Assembly: GCF_958298935.1 (NCBI RefSeq)
Contig: NC_084927.1
Span: forward strand, 11,622,001-11,686,000
Direction of reading: 5' to 3'
DNA: 64,000 nt
Origin: Phragmites australis
Lineage: Eukaryota > Streptophyta > Magnoliopsida > Poales > Poaceae
In this document: positions 1 to 11,448 of the stretch, piece after piece
Layout: every line of letters begins with the position of its first letter
Position numbering within the stretch: position 1 is the first letter of the stretch
Made by a program: the position numbers and the translations under genes
The notes under the pieces: model-generated
The model's database searches: none
Told to the model about the DNA's origin: nothing
Seen by the model: only the letters and a program-made list of their open reading frames with translations

Positions 1-2905
1 GTTGGAGTTGGCTGTCTCTCTCACTCTCTCCCTTAGGCTTCCTTTTTCCCCTTTGGATCCCTACCTCTGGGAGCAAGATCAAGGTACGTATGTGGTACTC
101 ACGAGACCACCAGCTCAAGGACTACTCGTCCATCCAATTCATTTTCAGTTTCCCCGAAGGAATTCGAGCTGGTTCTGAACTTGTTTGGTGTTCTTTGGGA
201 GAAGCAAGGAAGCAGCAGTTTTTCCTCTCTTCTTCAAGCCATTTTCCGTCGTTTCCTCCTTCAACTGGCGATCACCAACCTCAGCAAAGGACATTGGGTG
301 AGTCTGCTAGGCTCCCATGGCATGTATGCTCATTTTTGGTTGGATAGATCTTGAATCTGGAACTAGGGTTGCAAGGTTCTTAAAGTTCTGCAGTCTGGGA
401 ACAAATGAGGATTTCTGTGGATTTGAGTTAGGAATCATGTTGCCATGCGGTTGAGCAAAGTCTAGACCCTGTACACCCTTCTAGGCATTTTTACTTTTGA
501 TTTAGAGAGACTCTCAGGTTAGTTTAGCCTAATTTTTCCCTTCGTAATGGCTGCTGTTCTGGAGCTGCGCGAGGCTGATTTTTACTGTAGCGCCGAGTAC
601 TGTTCACCCGAGCACCCCGGGTACTGTTCACCCGAGCACCCCCTGATACTGTTCACCCGACGACCCCGGGTACTGTTCACACGAGCACGAGCGCAGTCAC
701 CCCGATCACTCCCGAGCACCCCGGGTACTGTTCACCCGACGACCCCCGGGTACTGTTCACCCGAGCACGAGCGCAGTCACCCCGAGCACTCCCGAGCACC
801 CCGGGTACTGTTCACCCGACGACCCCCTGGTACTGTTCACCCGAGCACGAGCGCAGTCACCCCGAGCACTCCCGAGCACCCCGGGTACTGTTCACCCGAC
901 GACCCCCCCGGTACTGTTCACCCGAGCACGAGCGCGGTCACCCGAGCACCCCGGGTACTGTTCACCCGAGCACCCCCGGGTACTGTTCATCCCGAGCACC
1001 CCGGGTGCCCGTGAGTACTGTTCACCCCGGGCACCCCGAGCACGGTTTATCAGGCTTTCCTGATAGCTGATAGCTTGTAAAATTCGTAGTTAGTTCGTAG
1101 GAACTCCAAACTTTTTGAGACCACTTGGAAAATTCTGGTTTGGACAGTACGATCTTGGAATAATGTTGTCATGTATTGTGGAGCATATTTTTCTTACATG
1201 ATCGCATTTCATACATGCTCATTACATTGCACGCGTTGCTCTCTGTAGTGAACGCCGATCCGTCGATCCCGGAGGCCGTGGGCGATCGTGAGGCGTCCCA
1301 CCTTTCGGATTCAGGGCAGCAAGGCAAGCATCGTTCATATTGCACCGTGTCTACTCGAAATTTTAATATGTTATCTACGCTTATGTATACATTGCATGTG
1401 TCGGGTACTGAGTTGGGTAGAACCTATGCCGATGCATTATCCCATTTCGGTCACGTGTCATGTGTTGTTCCTAGGAGCCTAGTGGTGTCATCGAGGTCTA
1501 ATTTTAGTTCGCTATGCTTAGTGGTACTTAGGCTTTCCGGTAGAAGTCGACGACGGCGTCCACCGTTGTCGCGAGCCTAGGACTTATTATTTGTTCGCAC
1601 TTATGGTTGTGTTGATGATGAGTCGGTTTGGTGAGTGGTGAGTTGAGACGAGGTGTGGGCGGTGTTAGGGGTGTCATCTGCTCACGAGGAGTCCTCAGGC
1701 AGTTCGGGGAGGGAACCCGGACACCGTAGACCGCTTGCACCGGTTAAGCACCGATCATCGGTGTAGTCGGCTTTAGCACATACCTTACTCACCACATGCT
1801 GATATAATGGTAGGCGAGCCGATTACCTTCGCAGACGTGGTCATGTGGGCCTCGTCATAGACGGTGTGAGTCCGGTTTGAGTCCGGGCTTTTAGCGGTAT
1901 TAGTTTGCTCGGGGAGTAGTTCTAATACCGCCGTGCCGAGCTATGGTTGATCCACATGGTTGGGCCTGGTTGGGAAAGGTTGTCACGGGTACCCCCTTGT
2001 GCGCATCTTAGCGGGTGGCACAAGCCGTATGGTCCCTGTGTCGTGTGGGTCCAGGAGTATCCCCCTGCAGGGTGTATAATCAGTTCGAGCTGCCGCGCTC
2101 TCGGTCATGAGCATCGCTATCGCTTATCTCCACCGAGCGACCATATTTTGGTCGTAGAGTTTCGATGTGGGTTGTGGCATGGTTGGATTGGGGTGGTTGG
2201 TCGGTATGTGGTTGGTGGTTTGGTGGGAATGGTTTGTTTATATACACTTGTTGTTATATATCTGTTTTGATCAGTTGGTTGGCAGGGTTTGAGTCGGTGG
2301 TTGGTTAAGTCAGTTGCTTACACCTAGAGTCTAGGTTGCTTACCGCTTAATGAACTTAAACATGTCTTAATCCTTGCTACAGCTTTAAATGCATGATCCT
2401 TGGAGTCGAGAATATATATACTCATACTGTGTAAGACTTGCTAGTACCTTCGTACTAAGGGTGCTGCCCTTAAGTTGCTTCCAGGTTCGCAGGTTGGCGA
2501 TGAAGAGGCAGTGTTCGGCTACTTTGTGCCTGCCGATCAGGGTGGCGGGCAGGAGTAGCACCTTCTACTCCGAGCTCCGGCGCTTTTGGTATGGAGCCTA
2601 AGGGCATGCGGCTCCATACTCTTTTGGTTGTATAGGTTTTCTTCCGCTGCTTAGTTGTTGTTGTTCCTCTTTTGTTGTAAATTGTGGAAGCAGTTGCTTG
2701 TTTAATAATGGTAATCCAGTTTAATTATTTGCTCTCTATTAAACTGTGTTGTGATATTTGAGTTGGAAGGCATGTGTTCCGATCCTGGGCACAAAACACG
2801 TGCCGGGACTACCGGAATGGTATTCTGGTTAATCGTCGAGGTTGTGATTATGAATAATGATCCTCCTGATGATTAATTAGAATACTATTTGGACGGTTCC
2901 TCACA
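1..2905 (+). repeat. 5' LTR (left end truncated by window)
   Basis: This is a direct copy of 8546-11448, offset 8545 at the left and 8543 after a 2-nt indel near 905. It ends in CTCACA just before the PBS. The TATA box seen in the 3' copy (8452-8460) would lie off the left edge, so this piece is mostly transcribed R/U5 plus leader. It contains a GC-rich tandem repeat (598-1040) and several strong hairpins: 1548-1571 (9-bp stem with one G-U), 1749-1763 (7-bp stem), 1894-1931 (10-bp stem) and 2442-2457 (6-bp stem). Short ORFs here are duplicated exactly in the other LTR and are not genes. Confidence 0.95.
598..1040 (+). repeat. GC-rich tandem repeat in 5' LTR
   Basis: Short units of the type TACTGTTCACCCGAGCACCC recur about every 20-27 bp. 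A longer block marked by GAGCGCAGTCACC recurs at about 691, 771, 851 and 932, a higher-order period of 80-81 bp. The same array is in the 3' LTR. The one indel found between the LTRs is in a C-run of this array, as expected for slippage. The array also keeps a frame open (547-1014), which I treat as an artefact. Confidence 0.85.
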
Positions 2906-2908
2906 GCT

Positions 2909-2920
2909 TGGTATCAGAGC
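2909..2920 (+). promoter_or_regulatory. Primer-binding site, initiator tRNA-Met
   Basis: TGGTATCAGAGC lies 3 nt after the 5' LTR. It is the standard complement of the 3' end of plant initiator tRNA-Met and primes minus-strand DNA synthesis. Its position fixes the LTR end at 2905. Confidence 0.95.
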
Positions 2921-3681
2921 CTGGTTTAATTTAGTAGCCTAAACATAATTAGTGCGTTGTTTAGTAAGTCGACAACTTCACCTAAATAACCCATGAATTA
3001 TGTTTATGCCTCTTCATGTCTAATATGTATTAAACTGCTATCGTTTATGCCCCTAAGTTAAAATGCGTATTATGAGTGACGTTTATATGTCTTATACCAC
3101 ATTGTTTTGCTTTCGACCCTGCATCGATTCATGTTGAGCATTGCATCTTCGGCTTTGCATCGTCGGAAGGTAAGGTACGACGCTCGGTGGCGGTTAATCA
3201 CCGAGGGCTCAGCCGGATGCGAGGCAGGGGCCCGGCATGTTCCGTACGGTGATCTGTACGGGAAGTGAATACGCTAGCAATAGCGTATGAACATCCACCA
3301 TGCGATGGGAGACATGGTCGTCTACTCGTGTGGCGTTTACACGAGATGTCCCGTAGGGTCTACGGGAAGTGAATACGTCGTTATCGACGTATGGATTGTC
3401 GCTTGTACGGCATGTGGTACAAGGGCCGTTCGCGCTCTTACTCTTTCTAGCGCGAAGGGTACGTTCTGGATGTTATAAACTGCCTGTGATTTTGATGCTT
3501 GCAGGTGCGGTTCTTATTTTGAGAAAGAAGCGGTAGCTAGGTTCGAGCATGCATCATTTCATGGCATTCATGCATGCATTCATATTTATGCATGTATTAC
3601 GGGATTCTAACAATATATCCGGCGAATGCATTGTGCTGAGTCGGAATTTGACGTTTCCCCCTTTTATTTTACATTTCAAGA
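2921..3681 (+). other. Untranslated leader between PBS and gag-pol
   Basis: This is 761 nt with no convincing ORF. The left part is AT-rich and unstructured to the eye. The right part (3183-3456) is a row of nine hairpins annotated separately. The start codon at 3682 follows an AT-rich stretch, and the leader would normally hold packaging and dimerisation signals. Confidence 0.8.
3183..3456 (+). promoter_or_regulatory. Array of nine RNA hairpins in the gag leader
   Basis: Perfect stems occur at 3183-3189/3199-3205 (7 bp), 3212-3216/3232-3236 (5 bp), 3242-3247/3256-3261 (6 bp), 3269-3276/3281-3288 (8 bp, GCAA loop), 3325-3331/3339-3345 (7 bp), 3349-3356/3360-3367 (8 bp), 3373-3380/3385-3392 (8 bp, TTAT loop), 3402-3408/3417-3423 (7 bp) and 3429-3436/3449-3456 (8 bp). 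They do not overlap. A module of a CTCG-type, a CCGTA-type and an ATACG-type hairpin occurs twice. The spacer after the second hairpin (GGAAGTGA at 3261-3268 and 3365-3372) is conserved while the stem sequences differ with pairing kept. This looks like a structured genomic RNA element such as packaging, dimerisation or translation control. The function is inferred; the pairing is read directly. Confidence 0.75.
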
Positions 3682-6600
3682 ATGGTTGTCACTCGGCGTA
3701 GTGGGGAGGTTCCGGAGGGTTCCGGTCAGAACAACCCTCCTCCACCGCCGACCATGGCGGAGGTGCTCATGCAAATCGAGCAGAACCGCCAAGCGAATCA
3801 CGCTCTCCTCCAGACGAACCAAGCGCTCTTGGAGGCTCTCGTGCGCAACGCGGCTCCTCATGGAGGAGGTGGGGCCGTGCGCCGAGACGACTTCTCGGAC
3901 TTTTTGCGGACTCAGCCGCCGGTCTTCTCGCGAGCTGAGGATCCTCTCGATGCTGATCATTGGCTCCGGACGATTGAGCAGAAGCTCGCCCTTCTTCGTT
4001 GTGAGGATCACGAGAAGGCGCTCTTCGCCGCCCATCAGCTTCAGGGCCCGGCGGGTGCGTGGTGGTCCGGCTTTCTGGCCATGCACCCCGCCGATCACCG
4101 CGTGTCATGGGCGGAGTTTCGCGAGGCCTTCCGCTCGTTTCACATACCGAGTGGCCTCATGGAGGCTAAGAGGCGGGAGTTTGAGGACCTCAAGCAAGGA
4201 GGTCGGGCGGTGATGGAGTACGTGCAGGTGTTCAACCACCTTGCACAATATGCTACCGAGGAGGTCAGCACGGATGCGCGCAAGCAGCGCCGCTTTGTGA
4301 ATGGCCTGAACTCGAAGATGCAGGACCGGTTGTCCGCGCATAAGTTCGCCGACTTCAACGAGTTGGTGAGCACGTCGATCACAGTGGAGCTCAAGTATAG
4401 GAGCCACCAAGAGGAGAAGAGGCGGAAGAGGGGTTCCTCGTCTTCTGTGGGTGGGAGCTCGCAGCGCACCCGCACTGAGAGTCAGCCTCCACAGTTTCAG
4501 GTGCCGTCGGCTGGATACCCACGACCGATGTGGTTTGTACCACGTCCTGCGTTCTCCGCCCCACAAGGGCAGGCTGCACGACCCGCCGGCTCCCAAGTGA
4601 GCGTGACCGGTGGCTCATGCGGTCCGTGCTTCAACTGCGGCCGCGTCGGCCATTTCTCGAGGGAGTGCCCGTATCCGAGGCCAGGAACCGCGCTGAGTGC
4701 CCCGCGACCACCGCCGGCTCAGTCAGCACCGCAGTCTTCGCAGGCGACTCACGTTCCCAAGCGTGGTCGAGCTCGCCACACTACCGCCGACGAGGTTCAG
4801 GAGGGTGACACCGTCCTAATGGGTACGTTGGATATGAGTTTCAACTCTGACATCTTTTCTGCAGTGGTTTTGTTTGATTCAGGAGCCTCTCACTCCTTTA
4901 TATCTTCGGGTTATGTTTGGAAAAGTGGGTTGAGAGTCAGTGCTACCCACACACCGTACCTTATAGACGCCCCAGGGGCCAAAGTTTTAATCAACCAGTG
5001 TGTGAATAAAGCGGCGGTAATTGTCAACGGAGTTCCCTTCTGTGTCAATCTGTTAGTGATGAACTCGAAGGGAATTGATATTATTCTGGGGATGAATTGG
5101 CTCTCCAAGAACAAGGCTGTGTTGGACTGTGCTCGGCGGACCGTCACCCTCAATGGTCTGTCAGGTACTCGGGTCCACTTAAAGCTAGAGGATGTCAAGT
5201 CCTGCCTGTTCGCCGTAAAGGCTGTCCCCACCAGGGTTATGGAGACCATTCCTGTGGTGTGGGAATTTCCGGATGTCTTTCCGGATGAGTTGCCTGGAAT
5301 GCCGCCTGGTAGGGCAGTGGAGTTCTCTATTGATCTCGTGCCCGGTGCGGCCCCGGTTTCGAAGAAGATGTATAAGATGTCGCCAATTGAGCTAGTTGAG
5401 CTGAAGAAGCAGATCCAGGAGCTGCTGACGAAGGGTTTCATTCGTCCTAGTTCCTCACCTTGGGGATGCTCGGCTCTATTCGTGAAGAAGAAGGACGACA
5501 CTCTCCGGATGTGTGTTGATTACCGTCCGCTGAATGCAGTCACGGTGAAGAATGTGTATCCGCTTCCTAGGATTGACATCTTGTTTGATCAGTTGACTGG
5601 AGCCCGAGTCTTCTCAAAGATTGACTTGAGGCTGGGCTATCACCAGATCAAGGTCCGACCTGAGGATATTCCAAAGACAGCATTCTCTACTAGATACGGC
5701 TTGTATGAGTTCACCGTTATGTCGTTTGGCTTGACTAATGCGCCGGCTTTCTTTATGTACCTCATGAACTCGGTATTCATGGAGGAGTTGGACAAGTTTG
5801 TCATTGTTTTCATTGACGACATTCTGATATACTCCAAGACTGTACAAGAGCACATTGGGCACCTCCGTATTGTTCTGGGCAGGCTCCGAGAGCATCAGTT
5901 GTATGCCAAGTTCAGCAAGTGTGAGTTCTGGCTCAGGGAGGTGGCTTTTCTGGGACATGTTCTATCAGAGAACGGAGTGGCAGTTGACCCGAGCAAGGTG
6001 CAGGATGTGCTCGACTGGGTTCAGCCCCAGAATGTCAGTGAGATCCGGAGTTTTCTTGGACTTGCAGGCTATTACCGTCGGTTCATCGAGAACTTCTCCA
6101 AGGTTGCGAAGCCGATGACTCAGTTGTTGAAGCAGGGCAGCGTGTTTGAGTGGTCAGATGCCTGTGAGTCTGCCTTCCAGACATTGAAGAAGCTGCTCAC
6201 GACCGCTCCAGTGCTTGCTCAACCTGATGTGACCAGAGGATTTGATGTGTATTGCGACGCGTCCGGCATCGGTCTCGGCTGTGTTTTGATGCAGGAGGAC
6301 CGAGTCGTTGCATATGCATCCCGACAGCTGAAGCGTCACGAGGAGAACTATCCGACACATGATCTTGAACTTGCAGCTGTCGTGCACGCTCTGAAGATGT
6401 GGCGTCACTACTTGATGGGCAACTTGTGCCATATCTACACGGATCACAAGAGCCTGAAGTACATCTTCACACAGTCAGATTTGAACATGAGGCAGCGCAG
6501 GTGGCTTGAGTTGATCAAAGACTACGAACTGGAGGTTCACTACCATCCTGGCAAGGCGAATGTGGTCGCCGATGCTTTGAGTCGAAGGGCTCATTGTCAC

Positions 6601-8142
6601 TGTTTTGTAGCCTCGCCGACGGATTCCACGTTATGCGACGATTTCCGGCGTCTTGGGCTTGATATGGTGCCGGATGGTTTTATTGCCAATCTCGAAATCA
6701 AGTCCACGCTCATTGATGAGATTAAGGCTGCACAGAGGGATGATAAGGGTATGACCCGAATTCGAGAGAAGAGGAAGATCGGGCAGGCCTTGTGCTTTAC
6801 TGAGGATGATCAAGGCGTTATCTGGTTTGGGGACCGTCTAGTGGTTCCGAGGGTCGAGGCGCTGAGGAAGAAGATCCTTGATGAGGCTCATGATTCATTG
6901 CTATCCATTCACCCTGGCAGTACGAAGATGTATCAGGATTTGAAACCCCGTTTCTGGTGGACTCGCATGAAGCGGGAGATTGCTAGGTATGTGTCTGAGT
7001 GCGACGTCTGCCGAAGGGTGAAGGCTGAACACATCAAGCCTGCCGGCACACTCCAGCCTTTGCCCATTCCATCTTGGAAGTGGGAAGAAGTTGGGATGGA
7101 TTTCATTTCCGGCTTACCGAAGACTTCGAGTGGGTATGACTCTATTTGGGTCATCGTGGACCGGTTGACAAAGTCCGCGCATTTCCTTCCTGTCAGGACC
7201 ACTTATTCTGCTAAGCAGTATGCGGAGTTGTACCTCACTAGAATCGTTTGTCTCCATGGAGTGCCGAAGAAGATCGTTTCTGATCGGGGTACACAGTTTA
7301 CTTCTCATTTTTGGAGAAGTTTCCAGGAGGCTATGGAAACCGAATTGTTCCACAGCACGGCGTATCACCCGCAGACGGATGGTCAGACGGAGAGGGTAAA
7401 TCAGATTCTCGAAGATATGCTCCGTGCTTGTGTGCTCACTTATGGGAAGAAGTGGGACATATGCCTGCCGTTCGCGGAATTTTCGTATAACAACAGTTTC
7501 CAGGCTAGTATTGGGATGGCGCCGTTCGAGGCCCTCTATGGTCGGAGGTGCCGTACACCACTGAATTGGTCCGAATCCGGTGAGCGGGCTTTTCTGGGTC
7601 CGGATTTGGTCAAGGAGGCAGAAGACCATGTCCGGAATATCCGCAAGAGTATTCTCACGGCCCAGTCTAGGCAGAAGAGCTATGCGGATCGACGTCGCCG
7701 AGAGCTCACATTTGAGGTGGGGGATCACGTGTACCTGAAGGTCTCACCTCTCAAAGGCGTTCGTCGATTCCAAGTCCGAGGCAAATTGGCACCTCGGTAT
7801 GTTGGCCCATTTCAGATTCTTGCTCGGCGTGGAGAGGTCGCGTACCAGTTGGACTTGCCTCCGTCTCTCTCCGCCGTACACAATGTGTTCCATGTGTCAC
7901 AATTGAAGAAGTGTCTCCGAGTCCCGACGGAAGTCGTTGATATTGCACCCCAAGAGTTGCAACCGGATTTGACATATTGTGAGCGACCAATTTGTATCTT
8001 GGATGAAGCCGAGCGCAAGACACGACGCCACTCTACCAAATTCCTGAAAGTCCAATGGAGCCACCATACAGAAGCCGAAGCGACATGGGAGCGGGAAGAT
8101 AAGCTCCGCTCCGAGTATCCTGAGTTCTTTGAGGACTTGTGA
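3682..8142 (+). CDS. Gag-Pol polyprotein of the chromovirus
   Basis: The 1486-residue open frame encodes all retrotransposition proteins. The gag capsid-like domain spans about 105-240, followed by a CCHC zinc knuckle at 316-329. The protease has DSGA at 399-402. Reverse transcriptase spans about 575-740 with VDYRPLN and catalytic FIDD at 710-713. RNase H has D859, E896 and D921. The integrase zinc finger has H1070, H1077, C1107 and C1110, and its core is D1140, D1201, E1237 (35 residues between D and E). The C-terminal chromodomain-like module is at about 1432-1486. Chromodomains direct integration to particular chromatin. The start is the first ATG after the hairpin leader and opens directly into gag. 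All catalytic residues I checked are present and there are no stops, so the element may be autonomous. Gag and pol share one frame, as in many Tekay elements. The integrase core is the best-conserved part. Confidence 0.95.
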   Translation: MVVTRRSGEVPEGSGQNNPPPPPTMAEVLMQIEQNRQANHALLQTNQALLEALVRNAAPHGGGGAVRRDDFSDFLRTQPPVFSRAEDPLDADHWLRTIEQKLALLRCEDHEKALFAAHQLQGPAGAWWSGFLAMHPADHRVSWAEFREAFRSFHIPSGLMEAKRREFEDLKQGGRAVMEYVQVFNHLAQYATEEVSTDARKQRRFVNGLNSKMQDRLSAHKFADFNELVSTSITVELKYRSHQEEKRRKRGSSSSVGGSSQRTRTESQPPQFQVPSAGYPRPMWFVPRPAFSAPQGQAARPAGSQVSVTGGSCGPCFNCGRVGHFSRECPYPRPGTALSAPRPPPAQSAPQSSQATHVPKRGRARHTTADEVQEGDTVLMGTLDMSFNSDIFSAVVLFDSGASHSFISSGYVWKSGLRVSATHTPYLIDAPGAKVLINQCVNKAAVIVNGVPFCVNLLVMNSKGIDIILGMNWLSKNKAVLDCARRTVTLNGLSGTRVHLKLEDVKSCLFAVKAVPTRVMETIPVVWEFPDVFPDELPGMPPGRAVEFSIDLVPGAAPVSKKMYKMSPIELVELKKQIQELLTKGFIRPSSSPWGCSALFVKKKDDTLRMCVDYRPLNAVTVKNVYPLPRIDILFDQLTGARVFSKIDLRLGYHQIKVRPEDIPKTAFSTRYGLYEFTVMSFGLTNAPAFFMYLMNSVFMEELDKFVIVFIDDILIYSKTVQEHIGHLRIVLGRLREHQLYAKFSKCEFWLREVAFLGHVLSENGVAVDPSKVQDVLDWVQPQNVSEIRSFLGLAGYYRRFIENFSKVAKPMTQLLKQGSVFEWSDACESAFQTLKKLLTTAPVLAQPDVTRGFDVYCDASGIGLGCVLMQEDRVVAYASRQLKRHEENYPTHDLELAAVVHALKMWRHYLMGNLCHIYTDHKSLKYIFTQSDLNMRQRRWLELIKDYELEVHYHPGKANVVADALSRRAHCHCFVASPTDSTLCDDFRRLGLDMVPDGFIANLEIKSTLIDEIKAAQRDDKGMTRIREKRKIGQALCFTEDDQGVIWFGDRLVVPRVEALRKKILDEAHDSLLSIHPGSTKMYQDLKPRFWWTRMKREIARYVSECDVCRRVKAEHIKPAGTLQPLPIPSWKWEEVGMDFISGLPKTSSGYDSIWVIVDRLTKSAHFLPVRTTYSAKQYAELYLTRIVCLHGVPKKIVSDRGTQFTSHFWRSFQEAMETELFHSTAYHPQTDGQTERVNQILEDMLRACVLTYGKKWDICLPFAEFSYNNSFQASIGMAPFEALYGRRCRTPLNWSESGERAFLGPDLVKEAEDHVRNIRKSILTAQSRQKSYADRRRRELTFEVGDHVYLKVSPLKGVRRFQVRGKLAPRYVGPFQILARRGEVAYQLDLPPSLSAVHNVFHVSQLKKCLRVPTEVVDIAPQELQPDLTYCERPICILDEAERKTRRHSTKFLKVQWSHHTEAEATWEREDKLRSEYPEFFEDL

Positions 8143-8238
8143 AAGATGTCGTAATATGGCATATTTGGAATCTCTCACATGAGTGTGCTCATCGTTCTCT
8201 CCACGACTCGTACTGAATCTCGGGACGAGATTCTTTTT

Positions 8239-8251
8239 AGGGGGGGAGGTT
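8239..8251 (+). promoter_or_regulatory. Polypurine tract
   Basis: A purine run, AGGGGGGAGG, sits directly before the TG that opens the 3' LTR at 8252. It primes plus-strand synthesis. The 96-nt gap between the gag-pol stop and this tract has no other feature. Confidence 0.9.
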
Positions 8252-8451
8252 TGTCACGTTCCGAAATCCATAATTGTGTGTTTTAATCCTAAAACATGCA
8301 ATTTCAGCTTCATGTTCCAGTTTGGGTCACTGGAGCACTTCACTTTGAGTCAATGAGGTGGGAGAAGGAAAAACTAAGAGAAATAAAGGAGCTGGAAGCA
8401 AGTCTGGACTTTCCGCTAGGTAAATGGGGCCTACTTGGGTGGAAAATATCT

Positions 8452-8460
8452 CTCTATAAG
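8452..8460 (+). promoter_or_regulatory. TATA box of the LTR promoter
   Basis: CTCTATAAG lies about 200 bp inside the LTR, upstream of a pyrimidine-rich stretch. It is the only good TATA motif in this part of U3. Transcription would start some 25-35 bp downstream, close to the place where the 5' LTR copy enters the window. Confidence 0.6.
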
Positions 8461-9142
8461 TGGACAACACTCTCTCTCCCCCTAAAAAGCTTGCCCATAC
8501 GTACTACTCACCCACTCCACCAGATAAGGCTTTTTGAGGAAGCAAGTTGGAGTTGGCTGTCTCTCTCACTCTCTCCCTTAGGCTTCCTTTTTCCCCTTTG
8601 GATCCCTACCTCTGGGAGCAAGATCAAGGTACGTATGTGGTACTCACGAGACCACCAGCTCAAGGACTACTCGTCCATCCAATTCATTTTCAGTTTCCCC
8701 GAAGGAATTCGAGCTGGTTCTGAACTTGTTTGGTGTTCTTTGGGAGAAGCAAGGAAGCAGCAGTTTTTCCTCTCTTCTTCAAGCCATTTTCCGTCGTTTC
8801 CTCCTTCAACTGGCGATCACCAACCTCAGCAAAGGACATTGGGTGAGTCTGCTAGGCTCCCATGGCATGTATGCTCATTTTTGGTTGGATAGATCTTGAA
8901 TCTGGAACTAGGGTTGCAAGGTTCTTAAAGTTCTGCAGTCTGGGAACAAATGAGGATTTCTGTGGATTTGAGTTAGGAATCATGTTGCCATGCGGTTGAG
9001 CAAAGTCTAGACCCTGTACACCCTTCTAGGCATTTTTACTTTTGATTTAGAGAGACTCTCAGGTTAGTTTAGCCTAATTTTTCCCTTCGTAATGGCTGCT
9101 GTTCTGGAGCTGCGCGAGGCTGATTTTTACTGTAGCGCCGAG

Positions 9143-9581
9143 TACTGTTCACCCGAGCACCCCGGGTACTGTTCACCCGAGCACCCCCTGATACTGTTCA
9201 CCCGACGACCCCGGGTACTGTTCACACGAGCACGAGCGCAGTCACCCCGAGCACTCCCGAGCACCCCGGGTACTGTTCACCCGACGACCCCCGGGTACTG
9301 TTCACCCGAGCACGAGCGCAGTCACCCCGAGCACTCCCGAGCACCCCGGGTACTGTTCACCCGACGACCCCCTGGTACTGTTCACCCGAGCACGAGCGCA
9401 GTCACCCCGAGCACTCCCGAGCACCCCGGGTACTGTTCACCCGACGACCCCCGGTACTGTTCACCCGAGCACGAGCGCGGTCACCCGAGCACCCCGGGTA
9501 CTGTTCACCCGAGCACCCCCGGGTACTGTTCATCCCGAGCACCCCGGGTGCCCGTGAGTACTGTTCACCCCGGGCACCCCG
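9143..9581 (+). repeat. GC-rich tandem repeat in 3' LTR
   Basis: This is the second copy of the array at 598-1040, with the same 80-bp higher-order period. It is 2 nt shorter because of one C-run, which opens a longer but still spurious frame across it (9092-9613). Confidence 0.85.
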
Positions 9582-11448
9582 AGCACGGTTTATCAGGCTT
9601 TCCTGATAGCTGATAGCTTGTAAAATTCGTAGTTAGTTCGTAGGAACTCCAAACTTTTTGAGACCACTTGGAAAATTCTGGTTTGGACAGTACGATCTTG
9701 GAATAATGTTGTCATGTATTGTGGAGCATATTTTTCTTACATGATCGCATTTCATACATGCTCATTACATTGCACGCGTTGCTCTCTGTAGTGAACGCCG
9801 ATCCGTCGATCCCGGAGGCCGTGGGCGATCGTGAGGCGTCCCACCTTTCGGATTCAGGGCAGCAAGGCAAGCATCGTTCATATTGCACCGTGTCTACTCG
9901 AAATTTTAATATGTTATCTACGCTTATGTATACATTGCATGTGTCGGGTACTGAGTTGGGTAGAACCTATGCCGATGCATTATCCCATTTCGGTCACGTG
10001 TCATGTGTTGTTCCTAGGAGCCTAGTGGTGTCATCGAGGTCTAATTTTAGTTCGCTATGCTTAGTGGTACTTAGGCTTTCCGGTAGAAGTCGACGACGGC
10101 GTCCACCGTTGTCGCGAGCCTAGGACTTATTATTTGTTCGCACTTATGGTTGTGTTGATGATGAGTCGGTTTGGTGAGTGGTGAGTTGAGACGAGGTGTG
10201 GGCGGTGTTAGGGGTGTCATCTGCTCACGAGGAGTCCTCAGGCAGTTCGGGGAGGGAACCCGGACACCGTAGACCGCTTGCACCGGTTAAGCACCGATCA
10301 TCGGTGTAGTCGGCTTTAGCACATACCTTACTCACCACATGCTGATATAATGGTAGGCGAGCCGATTACCTTCGCAGACGTGGTCATGTGGGCCTCGTCA
10401 TAGACGGTGTGAGTCCGGTTTGAGTCCGGGCTTTTAGCGGTATTAGTTTGCTCGGGGAGTAGTTCTAATACCGCCGTGCCGAGCTATGGTTGATCCACAT
10501 GGTTGGGCCTGGTTGGGAAAGGTTGTCACGGGTACCCCCTTGTGCGCATCTTAGCGGGTGGCACAAGCCGTATGGTCCCTGTGTCGTGTGGGTCCAGGAG
10601 TATCCCCCTGCAGGGTGTATAATCAGTTCGAGCTGCCGCGCTCTCGGTCATGAGCATCGCTATCGCTTATCTCCACCGAGCGACCATATTTTGGTCGTAG
10701 AGTTTCGATGTGGGTTGTGGCATGGTTGGATTGGGGTGGTTGGTCGGTATGTGGTTGGTGGTTTGGTGGGAATGGTTTGTTTATATACACTTGTTGTTAT
10801 ATATCTGTTTTGATCAGTTGGTTGGCAGGGTTTGAGTCGGTGGTTGGTTAAGTCAGTTGCTTACACCTAGAGTCTAGGTTGCTTACCGCTTAATGAACTT
10901 AAACATGTCTTAATCCTTGCTACAGCTTTAAATGCATGATCCTTGGAGTCGAGAATATATATACTCATACTGTGTAAGACTTGCTAGTACCTTCGTACTA
11001 AGGGTGCTGCCCTTAAGTTGCTTCCAGGTTCGCAGGTTGGCGATGAAGAGGCAGTGTTCGGCTACTTTGTGCCTGCCGATCAGGGTGGCGGGCAGGAGTA
11101 GCACCTTCTACTCCGAGCTCCGGCGCTTTTGGTATGGAGCCTAAGGGCATGCGGCTCCATACTCTTTTGGTTGTATAGGTTTTCTTCCGCTGCTTAGTTG
11201 TTGTTGTTCCTCTTTTGTTGTAAATTGTGGAAGCAGTTGCTTGTTTAATAATGGTAATCCAGTTTAATTATTTGCTCTCTATTAAACTGTGTTGTGATAT
11301 TTGAGTTGGAAGGCATGTGTTCCGATCCTGGGCACAAAACACGTGCCGGGACTACCGGAATGGTATTCTGGTTAATCGTCGAGGTTGTGATTATGAATAA
11401 TGATCCTCCTGATGATTAATTAGAATACTATTTGGACGGTTCCTCACA

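Larger units (their letters stand above)
1..11448 (+). mobile_element. Ty3/gypsy chromovirus (Tekay/Del type), nearly complete
   Basis: This is an LTR retrotransposon in the order LTR, PBS, leader, gag-pol, PPT, LTR. Position 1 matches position 8546 in the 3' LTR, so 294 bp of the 5' LTR lie left of the window and the full element would be about 11.74 kb. The single gag-pol ORF is open from end to end. By eye the two LTRs differ by one substitution near 705 and a 2-nt C-run difference near 905, which indicates a very young insertion. The domain order PR-RT-RH-INT-chromodomain defines Ty3/gypsy chromoviruses. The C-terminal motif and the long LTRs point to Tekay/Del; the lineage is inferred without a tree. 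It sits inside an antisense copia gag (next feature block), so the 5-bp target duplication should be CTTCC, and its left copy is outside the window. Confidence 0.95.
8252..11448 (+). repeat. 3' LTR, complete (3197 bp)
   Basis: It begins TGTCACG and ends CTCACA, so it has the TG...CA termini. It carries the U3 promoter (TATA at 8452-8460), the GC-rich tandem array (about 9143-9581) and the same hairpins as the 5' copy. Downstream sequence (11449 onward) is antisense copia, which marks the integration junction. Transcription from this LTR would read into that copia relic. Confidence 0.95.

Noticed and set aside
547..1014. 155-codon frame (and its 173-codon twin at 9092-9613) as a gene
   Set aside because: Made of GC-rich LTR tandem repeats; the length differs between the LTRs because of a 2-nt slip, so there is no conserved protein.
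1176..2601. Several 60-134-codon frames in the LTR
   Set aside because: Repeated exactly in the other LTR because the LTRs are copies; no domain, and overlapping frames on both strands.
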